A DNA stretch of 54,557 nt from positions 1-54,557 of the forward strand of contig JAVBLE010000016.1 in NCBI GenBank assembly GCA_031553685.1, read 5' to 3'. This stretch comes from JAFGVL01 sp031553685. GTDB lineage: Bacteria > Bacteroidota > Bacteroidia > Bacteroidales > Paludibacteraceae. The notes under the pieces are model-generated. The model searched no databases. It was given only the letters and a program-made list of their open reading frames with translations, and had not been told where the DNA came from. Every line of letters begins with the position of its first letter. The stretch's first letter is position 1. The position numbers and the translations under genes were made by a program. Of the stretch, positions 24,217 through 33,595 are shown piece by piece.

Positions 24217-26058
24217 ATGAAAAAGATATTATATAGCATATTTTGCATAGCTACTCTAATGTTATCAGCATGTGAAGATACCTTAGAGGTGAAATCTCAA
24301 TCCGGTTTCGACGATAAAGATGTATATTCTAATTACACCTTGGCAGAAAAAAGCATATTTTCCATTTACGAAGCATTTATGGCTACCAATGGTCACCGTG
24401 GGCGTTATTTACCTTATTACGGATTTAATACCGATATAGAATGGTATAATGGTTCTGCAGATCCTGAAACCACTTCTGCAGATGGGAAGCAGAGAGACTT
24501 GGCTGTTTATATGGCAACCTTCAATAACGGAACCATGGTTACTGGTAATAGCAATGTTTATTCCGAATTATATACGGGGGTAGAACGGGCTAACCTTTGT
24601 ATAAAAGGACTACGCGAATATGGAGAGATCGAGCATAACAGCGATTTAAAGTATTTGTTAGGCGAAGCCTTGACCATAAGAGCTGCCTTGTATTGGGATT
24701 TGGTAAAAGCATGGGGCGATGTCCCTGCCCGTTTCGAACCTGTGGAATCCAATACAATATACATAGGCAAAAGCGACCGTGATGTTATCTATAAACAATT
24801 AATTGCCGACCTTCAAGAAGCGGCTAATTATGTTCCCTGGCCCAAAGATGCCGCACAAACACAAACAACCTGCCGGGTAAATAAAGCATATACTTTGGGC
24901 TTGTTGTCCCGGATATGTTTAGCCGCTTCGGGCTATGCTCAACGCCCCGATGTAGTAAATGGAGGTGGTGCAGGTAGTGCAATCCGTTTGAGTAATGATC
25001 CGGAATTAACCAAGGATGTTCTTTATCCCATTGCTTTAAATGCCTGTAAAGAAGTAATAAACAGCCATAAATGTTTGTTAGAATCAAATTACGAACAAAT
25101 GTGGAAAAATAATTCCAGAAGAGTGGTAGCTGCCGGTGGTGAGATAATCTTTGTAGTGCCTTTCTCTTCGGGTAGGGGGCGTTGGTTAAATCATCACGGA
25201 GTAAAACATGCCGAAGCCGACCAGTTTTTAACATTGGCTCGCGGCGGAAGCAACGGACCGGTTCCTCACTTCTTTTTCGAATACGACCAGGAAGATATCC
25301 GCAGAGATGTAACCTGTATAAACTATCAATGGAAAAAAGCGAATGTAGGCGATGCTCTGGCAAAACAAACTCCGTCGGGTATTAATGCATGGTATTTTGG
25401 TAAATATCGTTACGAATGGATGGATCCGGCTGCAAGTTTGGCTATTACCGACGACGACGGCGTAAAACCTGTATATATGAGATATGCCGATATTTTGTTG
25501 ATGGCAGCCGAATGTGCCAATTATTTAGGCGACTTGGGTACAGCAAAAAACTATTTATTGCAGGTTCGCGAACGCGCTTTTGCTAATAACAAAAGTAAAG
25601 CAGACACTTATGTGAATTCTATTGGAAGCAAAGAAGACATGTTCAATGCCATTGTAAATGAAAGAGCGCTCGAATTTTGCGGCGAATTTCTTCGTAAAGC
25701 TGACCTGATACGCTGGAATTTGCTAAAAAGCAAAATGGACGAAGCTAAACAAAAAATGACCAGCCTATCGAATCTAGAAGGAAACTATGCCGATCTAAAC
25801 CCTAAACTTTATTTTTGGTATGCCTCTGATGGAGTAACACTGATAACCTACGGCTTGAACCGGGGAGAAGTAGGTGAACCTACTGGAGTAGCATGGACAT
25901 CAATGGATTATATAAGCGGTGGAGATAAAGGAAAATTAAATACAGGCAAAATACGCGGTTTATACTGGCACAACCCCGATGAACGCCAATATTGGCCTAT
26001 ATTTAATGATGTACTTAATGCTAGTTTAGGCTATATTAAAAATGATTATGGGTATTAA
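24217..26058 (+). CDS. SusD-like surface glycan-binding lipoprotein
   Basis: 613 aa with a lipobox LSAC (Cys19). The RagB/SusD fold is recognisable from the N-terminal SGFDDKDVYSNYTLAEKSIFSIY, the GEALTIRAALYWDLVKAWGDVP helix-turn region, and the C-terminal NERALEFCGEFLRKADLIRWN segment. It caps the SusC channel and captures oligosaccharide at the cell surface. It is somewhat longer than many SusD proteins (about 550 aa). Confidence 0.95.
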   Translation: MKKILYSIFCIATLMLSACEDTLEVKSQSGFDDKDVYSNYTLAEKSIFSIYEAFMATNGHRGRYLPYYGFNTDIEWYNGSADPETTSADGKQRDLAVYMATFNNGTMVTGNSNVYSELYTGVERANLCIKGLREYGEIEHNSDLKYLLGEALTIRAALYWDLVKAWGDVPARFEPVESNTIYIGKSDRDVIYKQLIADLQEAANYVPWPKDAAQTQTTCRVNKAYTLGLLSRICLAASGYAQRPDVVNGGGAGSAIRLSNDPELTKDVLYPIALNACKEVINSHKCLLESNYEQMWKNNSRRVVAAGGEIIFVVPFSSGRGRWLNHHGVKHAEADQFLTLARGGSNGPVPHFFFEYDQEDIRRDVTCINYQWKKANVGDALAKQTPSGINAWYFGKYRYEWMDPAASLAITDDDGVKPVYMRYADILLMAAECANYLGDLGTAKNYLLQVRERAFANNKSKADTYVNSIGSKEDMFNAIVNERALEFCGEFLRKADLIRWNLLKSKMDEAKQKMTSLSNLEGNYADLNPKLYFWYASDGVTLITYGLNRGEVGEPTGVAWTSMDYISGGDKGKLNTGKIRGLYWHNPDERQYWPIFNDVLNASLGYIKNDYGY

Positions 26059-26126
26059 TAAAAATAGCAAAGCCCAGACAAAAGCAACATTTGTTTTTGC
26101 CGAAGATTTTGTGGAAAAATAGTGCG

Positions 26127-26212
26127 AAATGCGAATATTCGTTTTTACCCTATACGAATATTCGCGCAGGAAAATATGAATATTCGTATTTGTGCGGACA
26201 AATATCCGTAAC
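26127..26212. repeat. Array of CGAATATTCG palindromes, copy 1
   Basis: Palindromic decamers at 26132, 26155, 26177 (TGAATATTCG) and a degenerate one at 26199, spaced 23, 22 and 22 bp. The spacers (TTTTTACCCTATA, GCAGGAAAATAT) resemble those in the copy at 45459-45557, so the two arrays share ancestry. It lies 70 bp after the susD stop. An apparent open frame through it has no family support. Confidence 0.8.
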
Positions 26213-26316
26213 AGAAAAAAATTATAGATTGTCCCCTTCGCGTGGAAATTGCAATCTGATAAAACAGGAATTAGATTACATTAAAAATGATTATAATTAT
26301 TAATTAAAAAAATAAA

Positions 26317-28194
26317 ATGAAAAACATTCGTAAATATATTATAGGCACATTGATGCTTATTGCCGGAATCAGCTTTTATAGTTGTGATGACGAAATGCCG
26401 GAGGTAGTAACCACTGTTGATTATGACAGGGTTTTTTCGCCCACAGGAATGGTTGCTACTATTTTCAACTCGGTAGAGTTAGAAATAAGATGGGACAAGC
26501 TCAGCTACACAGACGACTTTGTGTTTGAAGTATGGGCAGACAGTTTGGTGTATCAAAAACGATTGGTGCAAGCTACACTACCTAAAACTCAGCCTTATTA
26601 TCGGGTTACTTTGCCCGGAAACGCTATTTACACATTTCGTGTAAAAGGAATAAATGAAGAAGGCAAGGAAGACTCTAAATGGAATGCCATGACACTGCGT
26701 TTGAAAAAAGAGCAGTTATTCATAAAAGAAGGAATTGTTACTTCGGAATTTATCGGAGCCAACTCTGTTACATTAAACTGGAGGAGAAAGATACATGAAT
26801 GGGATGAAAAAGAAACTATAGATTTGCCGGTAGAAGTTACGCATATTAATATTTTACAGGGAGATAATCTTGTTCAGACAAGACAATTAACCCCTCAGGA
26901 AATAGAGGCAGGGGTAGCTGTAATAAACGGATTGGAGATGGAAACCACCTACAAAGCCCAGATATACAATGGCGATGTTTTGCGTGGAACGACCAACGAA
27001 TTCACCACCACTATGTTAGACCCAATCAGCGTAACAGCCACTACTATTCGTTCCAAAGATGCCACTATCACTTGGGAAGCCGGTAATAATATTACCAGTG
27101 TGCAAGTGATGAAAAACGGCAGTTTATTTAAAACACAAGATCTTACTCAGGCAGAACAAGATGCAAATACCTGTGTTGTTGATGGCTTAGATGCTCAAAC
27201 CACTTATGATTTGTTTGTGTACAGTGGCTCGACCAAAAAAGGGAAAGTAACCATCACTACCAAAATCGCACTCAATGGTGCAATTGAAGTTTCTGATGAA
27301 ACTGAACTAACGGCAGCATTAAGCAGTGCTACAGACGGAACGGTTATCGCTCTCAAATACAAAGCCGATGGTTACGCTGCAAATAATATAGTTATCAGTA
27401 AGTCCATATCGCTGATTAGCCATCCCGAGAACACTCAGACACCGGTTGTGAAAGGTAGTATTGCATTGAATACCGGCGTACAAACATTCCTGGTCGAAGA
27501 TTTAGATTTCGATGGAACAAATACGGCTTCAAATTTTATGTCTGTCAGCACGGCACTTCAGGATGGTGCTGTAATTAATGTAAAAGGTTGTAAAATATAC
27601 AATTATACGCGTGGATTATATTCTCACACAGCAGCTGACAGCAAAATAGGTTCATTAACTTTCGATGATTGTGTCGTGTCTAATATACCCGGAAGCGGAG
27701 GTGACGGTATAGATATTCGGAAGTCGTTTATTGCCAAGTTTACCATCAAGAATTCTACATTCAATAATTGTTTCCGTTCATTCTTGAGGATAGATGCCGG
27801 CGGCGATGTACTCGGAACAGGTATGAAGATAGATATTATCAATAATACTTTCAATAACATTTGCCAATTAGCAGATGCCAGTAACAAAGGATTTTTGTAT
27901 GTGCGGGCTGCTGCACCCAATATTACATTGAGTAAGAATCTATTTACAAACAATACTTGTGTAAATGCTCGATTAGGAAATAACGGAGCAGTTTCATTGT
28001 ACGAAGGCAACTTCTTCTACAATAATTCGGCTATTTGGTTTACCGGAGTCAATTGGAATTTAGAAAATTCCACTGCCAATGGTGGAGGAGAGCTACAAGC
28101 AAGTCCTTATACAAACGCAGCCACCGGAGATTTCACGCTTACAAATGCAAGTTTGAAAAATAATAACATAGGCGACCCCCGTTGGAATAAATAA
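26317..28194 (+). CDS. Surface lipoprotein with Fn3 and parallel beta-helix domains
   Basis: 625 aa. The lipobox YSC (Cys23) is followed by DDE, an acidic export signal typical of surface-exposed Bacteroidota lipoproteins. Two or three fibronectin III-like domains (about 40-330: SVTLNWRRKI, ATTIRSKDATITWE) precede a C-terminal right-handed beta-helix (about 335-620, DUF4957/DUF5123-like: GDGIDIRKSFIAKFTIKNSTFNNC). No obvious pectate lyase catalytic motif is seen. In this position (third after susC and susD) such proteins usually bind the polysaccharide; weak lyase activity cannot be excluded. Confidence 0.8.
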   Translation: MKNIRKYIIGTLMLIAGISFYSCDDEMPEVVTTVDYDRVFSPTGMVATIFNSVELEIRWDKLSYTDDFVFEVWADSLVYQKRLVQATLPKTQPYYRVTLPGNAIYTFRVKGINEEGKEDSKWNAMTLRLKKEQLFIKEGIVTSEFIGANSVTLNWRRKIHEWDEKETIDLPVEVTHINILQGDNLVQTRQLTPQEIEAGVAVINGLEMETTYKAQIYNGDVLRGTTNEFTTTMLDPISVTATTIRSKDATITWEAGNNITSVQVMKNGSLFKTQDLTQAEQDANTCVVDGLDAQTTYDLFVYSGSTKKGKVTITTKIALNGAIEVSDETELTAALSSATDGTVIALKYKADGYAANNIVISKSISLISHPENTQTPVVKGSIALNTGVQTFLVEDLDFDGTNTASNFMSVSTALQDGAVINVKGCKIYNYTRGLYSHTAADSKIGSLTFDDCVVSNIPGSGGDGIDIRKSFIAKFTIKNSTFNNCFRSFLRIDAGGDVLGTGMKIDIINNTFNNICQLADASNKGFLYVRAAAPNITLSKNLFTNNTCVNARLGNNGAVSLYEGNFFYNNSAIWFTGVNWNLENSTANGGGELQASPYTNAATGDFTLTNASLKNNNIGDPRWNK

Positions 28195-28230
28195 AACAGA
28201 TAACATTAAGAAAGGGATTTTGAATTAAAT

Positions 28231-28469
28231 TAGGGCAAACGCACGAAATTTGCGATGTCTCCACGACACTCCTCGTTCCTCGTCGTTTCGGTCGACATGA
28301 CGGAGTTTCTTGGAATAGGATAGGAGGAAAAGATTGGCGGCGAAGCCGCCAATCTTTTTCCTCCCCCAATACATAATTAGCAATTCGTCATGTCGAGCGA
28401 AACGCAGTGTAGTCGAGACATCGCAAATATAGGTATATAATTAGGATATAATTTCGTGCGTTTGCCCTA
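28231..28469. repeat. Composite palindromic element in the PUL
   Basis: Perfect 20-bp terminal inverted repeats (TAGGGCAAACGCACGAAATT at 28231-28250; complement at 28450-28469). The centre (28323-28364) is a large palindrome, GGAGGAAAAGATTGGCGGC-GAA-GCCGCCAATCTTTTTCCTCC, that would act as a strong hairpin. Both flanks carry inverted CGATGTCTC...GTCGACATGACG units shared with the MITE at 3709-3897. It separates the lipoprotein gene from the GH28-GH105 gene and could attenuate the transcript. Confidence 0.8.
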
Positions 28470-28509
28470 GAATTAAATTAAAGTCCCTTTCTTTTTTCAA
28501 GAAAATACA

Positions 28510-31041
28510 ATGAAACAATTTCTAACCATAATAACCTTCATCATAGCACCCCTTTTTGGGGGTGGGTGGCTCTTTGCAAACACTTCGCAGGAAGCATGGA
28601 AGACAGAATATCCTTCTATTGAAGCCAATATAAAAGCACCCGCATTTAACAAAAAAGAATACAATATTGTAAAGTTCGGGGCAAAACCCAACGACCCTAA
28701 ATTCCTCAACAGCGAAGCCATCAACAAAGCCATTGACAAATGCAGTGCCGATGGCGGTGGCATAGTCGTTATTCCCGCAGGAGTATGGCATACCGGAGCA
28801 ATAACACTAAAAAGTAATGTGAACCTCTGTGTTAGCGAAGGAGCCACTCTGCTTTTCACAACCGACACAAAGCAGTATCCGTTGGCACTCACTCGTTGGG
28901 AAGGAATCGATTGCTACAATTATCAACCGATGATTTATGCGTATGGGCAAACAAATATTGCCATTTCAGGAAAAGGAACCATTGACGGCGGTGCCACACG
29001 AGCTGACTGGTGGAGCATGAATGGCGATCCAAGGTATGGCTGGCGCGAAGGAATGGATTCCCAAAAAACCGGCAAAAAAGGCAGAGAGCTTTTGTTGAAA
29101 TGGAATGAAAATAACACCCCTGTCGAAGAACGGAAAATGGGCGATGGGTACGGTATGAGACCGCAGTTGGTCAATTTCTACAAATGCGCCAATGTGCTGA
29201 TTGAAGATGTAACGCTTTTACGATCGCCGTTTTGGGTCATTCATCCCTTGCTGTGCGAAAACCTTACCGTACGCCGTGTACATATCCAAAACGATGGACC
29301 CAATGGCGACGGCTGCGACCCCGAATCCTGTAAAAATGTTTTGATAGAAAACTGCTATTTCGATACCGGCGACGACTGTATTGCCATCAAATCAGGACGA
29401 AACAACGACGGCCGCCGCTGGAATATTCCAAGCGAAAACATCATTGTGCGTAACTGTTATATGAAGAACGGGCACGGAGGAGTTGTGGTTGGCAGTGAAA
29501 TATCCGGCGGGTACAAAAATCTTTTTGTAGAGAACTGTAAGATGGACAGTCCCGAGCTGGAACGCGTCATCCGTATCAAAACAAATAATTGTAGGGGAGG
29601 AATTATAGAAAACATACATGTCCGCAATATTGAAGTAGGAGAATGTAAAGAAGCGGTGTTAAGAATCGAAATGACATACGAACCAAATGAAAAATGCCGT
29701 CGCGACTTTCCGCCCGTTGTCCGGAATATATATTTGGAAAATATTACCAGCAAAAAAAGTAAATACGGTGTAATGATAACCGCTGCCGACGATGACACCA
29801 ATGTATATAACATCGAAGTGAAAAACAGTTCGTTTCAAGGAGTAGAAAAAAACGGAAACTACATCACCGGAAAAATCAAAAACATTCGTTTTGCCAATTT
29901 ATATATCAATAAACAATTAGCCACCGACCATCAACCGTGGTCGCAAGCAATGGTTATGTCCGAAATGAAGCGCACCCCCCGGGCGTGGATGCTCGATTTC
30001 TCCAACACACCTAAGTGGGGTTATACCATAGGCTTGGAGTTAGAGTCCTTTTGGCAGGTCTACAAGCAATACGATAGCAAAAAGATAGCCGGTTATGTAT
30101 TATCTTACACAGATACTATTGTGAAAAAAGACGGTACTATCCTTTCTTACAAAATTTCAGATTACAATATAGACCAGATAAATTCAGGCAAACTGCTTCT
30201 GAAAGTATATGATGAGACCAAACAGGACAAATATTTAAAAGCTATTCATACACTATACTCTCAGTTGGAAAATCAGCCACGAACAACCGAAGGCGGCTTT
30301 TGGCACAAAAAAGTATATCCGCAACAAATGTGGCTTGATGGGCTTTACATGGGTTCTCCCTTTTTAGCGCAATATGCAGCCATTCAGTTGAATGGAAGTC
30401 AAAGCGTTTTTGACGATGTCGCAAATCAATTTCTGATTGTAGCCCGTCATACTTACGACCCCAATACCGGTCTTTACCGCCATGCTTGGGACGAAACCAA
30501 ATCCCAAATATGGGCAGACCCCGTCACCGGACAATCAGCTCACACATGGGGGCGCGCACAAGGATGGTTCTTCATGGCGTTGGTCGATGCTCTTGATTAT
30601 ATCCCCGAAAATCATCCCCAAAGGAACGATTTACTAAAACTGCTACAAACAATAGCCGATGGAGTAATCAAAACACAGCAACCCGATACCGGCGTTTGGT
30701 ATCAGGTTATGGACCAGCCCCAACGCAAAGGAAACTATTTAGAAGCCACTTGTAGCTCGATGTTTAGTTATGCTTTGCTCAAAGGAGCCCGCAAAGGTTA
30801 TTTGGGAGAAGCATACAAACAAGCCGGCGAAAAAGCATTTAATGGAATTATTACTAATTTTGTTCAGAAAAACGAAGACGGCACCATTTCGCTCACACGC
30901 TGTTGTGCCGTAGCCGGGCTCGGAGGAAAACAGCAACGAAACGGCTCTTTTGAATATTACATCAGCGAGCCCATAATAGACAACGACCCCAAAGGCGTAG
31001 GACCATTTATAAAAGCAGCTTTGGAAATGGAAAGGATGTAA
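28510..31041 (+). CDS. GH28 polygalacturonase - GH105 fusion enzyme
   Basis: 843 aa, secreted (signal peptide to about residue 24). Residues 45-470 form a GH28 beta-helix with the catalytic set N265-x-D267 (GPNGDG), D288-D289 (TGDDCIAIKSG), H322 (NGHGGVVVG) and R355-I-K357. Residues about 490-843 are a GH105 (alpha/alpha)6 unsaturated rhamnogalacturonyl hydrolase domain (YPQQMWLDGLYMGSPFLAQY, HAWDE, WGRAQGWFFMALVD, SSMFSYALLKG). GH28 cleaves galacturonan internally or from ends; GH105 removes the unsaturated uronate left by lyases. Two activities in one chain fit processing of lyase products. It lies 5 bp before the DUF1593 gene. Confidence 0.92.
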   Translation: MKQFLTIITFIIAPLFGGGWLFANTSQEAWKTEYPSIEANIKAPAFNKKEYNIVKFGAKPNDPKFLNSEAINKAIDKCSADGGGIVVIPAGVWHTGAITLKSNVNLCVSEGATLLFTTDTKQYPLALTRWEGIDCYNYQPMIYAYGQTNIAISGKGTIDGGATRADWWSMNGDPRYGWREGMDSQKTGKKGRELLLKWNENNTPVEERKMGDGYGMRPQLVNFYKCANVLIEDVTLLRSPFWVIHPLLCENLTVRRVHIQNDGPNGDGCDPESCKNVLIENCYFDTGDDCIAIKSGRNNDGRRWNIPSENIIVRNCYMKNGHGGVVVGSEISGGYKNLFVENCKMDSPELERVIRIKTNNCRGGIIENIHVRNIEVGECKEAVLRIEMTYEPNEKCRRDFPPVVRNIYLENITSKKSKYGVMITAADDDTNVYNIEVKNSSFQGVEKNGNYITGKIKNIRFANLYINKQLATDHQPWSQAMVMSEMKRTPRAWMLDFSNTPKWGYTIGLELESFWQVYKQYDSKKIAGYVLSYTDTIVKKDGTILSYKISDYNIDQINSGKLLLKVYDETKQDKYLKAIHTLYSQLENQPRTTEGGFWHKKVYPQQMWLDGLYMGSPFLAQYAAIQLNGSQSVFDDVANQFLIVARHTYDPNTGLYRHAWDETKSQIWADPVTGQSAHTWGRAQGWFFMALVDALDYIPENHPQRNDLLKLLQTIADGVIKTQQPDTGVWYQVMDQPQRKGNYLEATCSSMFSYALLKGARKGYLGEAYKQAGEKAFNGIITNFVQKNEDGTISLTRCCAVAGLGGKQQRNGSFEYYISEPIIDNDPKGVGPFIKAALEMERM

Positions 31042-31045
31042 AATT

Positions 31046-32344
31046 ATGAAGACATTATTTAAGTTTATGTTGGCAACAACATTATTATTCGTTTCTTTTG
31101 GATTATCTGCACAAAAGCCGGTGCCGGTTAAACCCAGAATCCTTATCAGCACAGATATTGGTGGTACCGACCCCGACGATAACCAATCAATGACACACTT
31201 CTTGATGTACAGTGATTTATTCAACATCGAAGGCCTTGTTTCATCCCCATCTTACGGCAATGGAAGCAAAGAAGAAATTTTGCGGATGATTGATTTATAC
31301 GAAAAAGATTTTCCCAAGTTAAAGAAATATCAGAAAAATTTGGCAACACCCGATTATTTACGCTCAGTTTCCACACAGGGGAAACGCGGCAATGCCTCTT
31401 ATGCGGGTTATACAACAGCTACCGAAGGCTCAAACTGGATAATTCGATGTGCCAAAAAGAAATCAAGCCAGCCACTTTGGATTTTAGGGTGGGGAGGCTT
31501 GGAAGATCTGGCACAGGCATTGCACGATGCACCCGAGATTCAAAAAAACATACGGGTATATTGGATTGGAGGACCCAACAAAAAATGGAGTGCCAATAGT
31601 TACGCCTACATAGCCGAAAACTTTCCAAACCTTTGGTTTATCGAAGTAAATGCTTCGTACTACGGATTCTTCTCCGATAAACAAACGCTGGACAGCATCA
31701 AAACCTCAAATTATTATGATAAATATATTCAGGCATCCGGATATTTAGGCAAAGACTTTAAAAATTATTACAAAGGCGATGTAAAAATGGGCGACACACC
31801 CTCACTTCTCTATATGATGGACGGCAATCCCAACGATCCCGGTCGCGAAAGTTGGGGTGGTAGTTTCGAAAAATTCAATCACAGCCCCCGTGTGCAGTTC
31901 AACCGTGCCACTAATCTTACAGATACCGTTGCGTACTGTGCCATTGTTGAGTTCAACCTTTCAGGTCCCAAACTGAATATACCAGTAGATTCTATTTGTT
32001 TTTGGATGGAAACACCCTATAAAAATACGGTGCAGAAATGGGCAGGCTATTATCTCGGCAATGGTCGATACTCGCTCAGGTATATACCCAAGCAAGCCGA
32101 AGTTTTGAGCTATAAATTTACATCTGACATACCTGGTTTCCCTTCGCAGGAAGGAACTTTGGTGGTAACCAATCAATTTCCGGGCAAAAACAACCCAATG
32201 GATTACCCGTTGGGCAATAATTGGTACACCGACAGATCCGACCCGCAACAATATGATGGAAAAATACAAGGAGGAAAAACCGTTTCAAAGTGGCGACAAA
32301 GTGTATTGTTAGATTGGGCAAAGCGTTGGGAATGGTTGAAATAA
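31046..32344 (+). CDS. DUF1593 protein, nucleoside-hydrolase-like
   Basis: 432 aa with a signal peptide (ending SFGLSAQ). The N-terminal domain has a nucleoside-hydrolase-like Asp cluster (ISTDIGGTDPDDNQSMTHF) and LWILGWGGLEDLAQAL; the C-terminal region (about 300-430) looks like an added beta-sandwich. DUF1593 proteins are sometimes labelled cellulose-binding, without firm enzymology. Its position between GH28-GH105 and PL10 suggests that it acts on a pectin side chain or linkage. Reaction unknown. Confidence 0.8.
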   Translation: MKTLFKFMLATTLLFVSFGLSAQKPVPVKPRILISTDIGGTDPDDNQSMTHFLMYSDLFNIEGLVSSPSYGNGSKEEILRMIDLYEKDFPKLKKYQKNLATPDYLRSVSTQGKRGNASYAGYTTATEGSNWIIRCAKKKSSQPLWILGWGGLEDLAQALHDAPEIQKNIRVYWIGGPNKKWSANSYAYIAENFPNLWFIEVNASYYGFFSDKQTLDSIKTSNYYDKYIQASGYLGKDFKNYYKGDVKMGDTPSLLYMMDGNPNDPGRESWGGSFEKFNHSPRVQFNRATNLTDTVAYCAIVEFNLSGPKLNIPVDSICFWMETPYKNTVQKWAGYYLGNGRYSLRYIPKQAEVLSYKFTSDIPGFPSQEGTLVVTNQFPGKNNPMDYPLGNNWYTDRSDPQQYDGKIQGGKTVSKWRQSVLLDWAKRWEWLK

Positions 32345-32410
32345 TAAACGCATGTAAAGCCGCGGTGTGCCACGGATCTACGATAAATCAAAATAAAATT
32401 ACAGACACAG

Positions 32411-33505
32411 ATGAAAAAATTAATTGTATTATGTCTATCCCTTTTTTTCGTTGCCACATCCTTTGCGCAACAAGAAACCGGTGTTAAACGATGGAAAGAT
32501 GTAGCGTTAAAAATGCCAACCGAATGGTATGGCAGCGAAGAAGCGTTGCGTGTAGCCGAAAATGTAATGCTCTATCAGCGTAATTTGGGAGGTTGGCCTA
32601 AAAATATTGAGATGCACCTTCCGCTCACAGCAGAACAAAAAGAGAAAATCCGGGATGAAAAAGAGAACGAAGATACCATTTTCGACAATGATGCCACTTC
32701 CACACAGATGTGGTTTCTGTCCAAAGTATATGCCCAACAGCCCAACGAGCGTATAAAAGAATCCTTCAACAAAGGCTTGAAATTTATACTCAAAGCACAA
32801 TACAAAAACGGCGGCTGGCCTATGTTTTACCCCTTGAAAGAAAAAGGATATTATGATCGCATCACTTTCAATGATAATGCCATTGCAAATATTTTAAATT
32901 TGCTTAAACCCATTGCGAATAAAGAAGGAGAAATATACAAAATGGTCGATGCCGAAACCATTAAGAAAACAAAAGAAGCCTACGACAAAGGGATCGACTG
33001 CATCCTGAAATGCCAGATTGTAAAAAACGGAGTAAAAACAGTATGGTGTGCCCAACACGATGAATATAACTTTAAGCCTGTGATTGGCCGTCCTTTTGAA
33101 TATCCGTCTTTTTCGGGTCTCGAATCGGTTGGCATCATTCGCGTATTGATGGATGTTGAAAATCCTTCAAAGGAAGTTATAGACGCTGTCAATTCTGCGG
33201 TAGCTTGGTTAGACACACACCGCATCAAAGGCATGAAAGTAGTTGATTTCACAAATGAAAAAGGAGAAAAAGACCGCAAGATAGAGCAAGACCCAACTGC
33301 CCCCGATTTGTGGGCACGATTTTACGATTTAGATAAAGAAGTGCCCATTTTTGGAGAAAGAGGTAACCCGCATATTCTTTATAATTTGTCTGACATAACC
33401 GATACTAAACGACACACCGGTTATCAGTGGTACGGCACATGGGCAGAAAAACTCATAGATAAAGAATATCCGAAATGGAAAAAAAGGATCGGACTTGCTG
33501 AATAA
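32411..33505 (+). CDS. Pectate lyase, family PL10
   Basis: 364 aa with a signal peptide (to SFAQQ). The PL10 (alpha/alpha)3-type fold is recognisable from MLYQRNLGGWPKNIEMHLPL, FDNDATSTQMWFLSKVY, AQYKNGGWPMFYPLKEKGYYDRITFNDNAI and HDEYNFKPVIGRPFEYPSFSG. It cuts de-esterified homogalacturonan by calcium-dependent beta-elimination, making unsaturated oligosaccharides suited to the GH105 domain nearby. Single domain, typical length. A terminator follows at 33528. Confidence 0.92.
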   Translation: MKKLIVLCLSLFFVATSFAQQETGVKRWKDVALKMPTEWYGSEEALRVAENVMLYQRNLGGWPKNIEMHLPLTAEQKEKIRDEKENEDTIFDNDATSTQMWFLSKVYAQQPNERIKESFNKGLKFILKAQYKNGGWPMFYPLKEKGYYDRITFNDNAIANILNLLKPIANKEGEIYKMVDAETIKKTKEAYDKGIDCILKCQIVKNGVKTVWCAQHDEYNFKPVIGRPFEYPSFSGLESVGIIRVLMDVENPSKEVIDAVNSAVAWLDTHRIKGMKVVDFTNEKGEKDRKIEQDPTAPDLWARFYDLDKEVPIFGERGNPHILYNLSDITDTKRHTGYQWYGTWAEKLIDKEYPKWKKRIGLAE

Positions 33506-33527
33506 ACTCAAATCCAAAATTCGCATC

Positions 33528-33559
33528 GCCCTCATGTAGATTACTTACATGGGGGTTTT
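33528..33559 (+). terminator. Terminator after the PL10 gene
   Basis: CCCTCATGTA (33528-33537) pairs with TACATGGGGG (33545-33554), then TTTTT. It marks the end of the susC-to-PL10 transcript and lies before the convergent ATPase gene. Confidence 0.8.
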
Positions 33560-33595
33560 TATGTAGACAAAAATACCTTAAAATAATTTTTACTT

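Noticed and set aside
24824..25363. 179-codon open frame on the minus strand
   Set aside because: Antisense shadow of susD with a low-complexity His/Leu/Arg-rich translation.
26091..26303. 70-codon frame (EYSYL/NIR repeats)
   Set aside because: It is generated by the CGAATATTCG palindrome array; the matching frame at 45440-45560 is in a similar array and runs into unrelated sequence.
26317..28194. Catalytic pectate lyase
   Set aside because: The beta-helix fold is likely, but no lyase catalytic motif (such as the PL1 WIDH plus RxPRxR) is visible; a binding role fits its position better.
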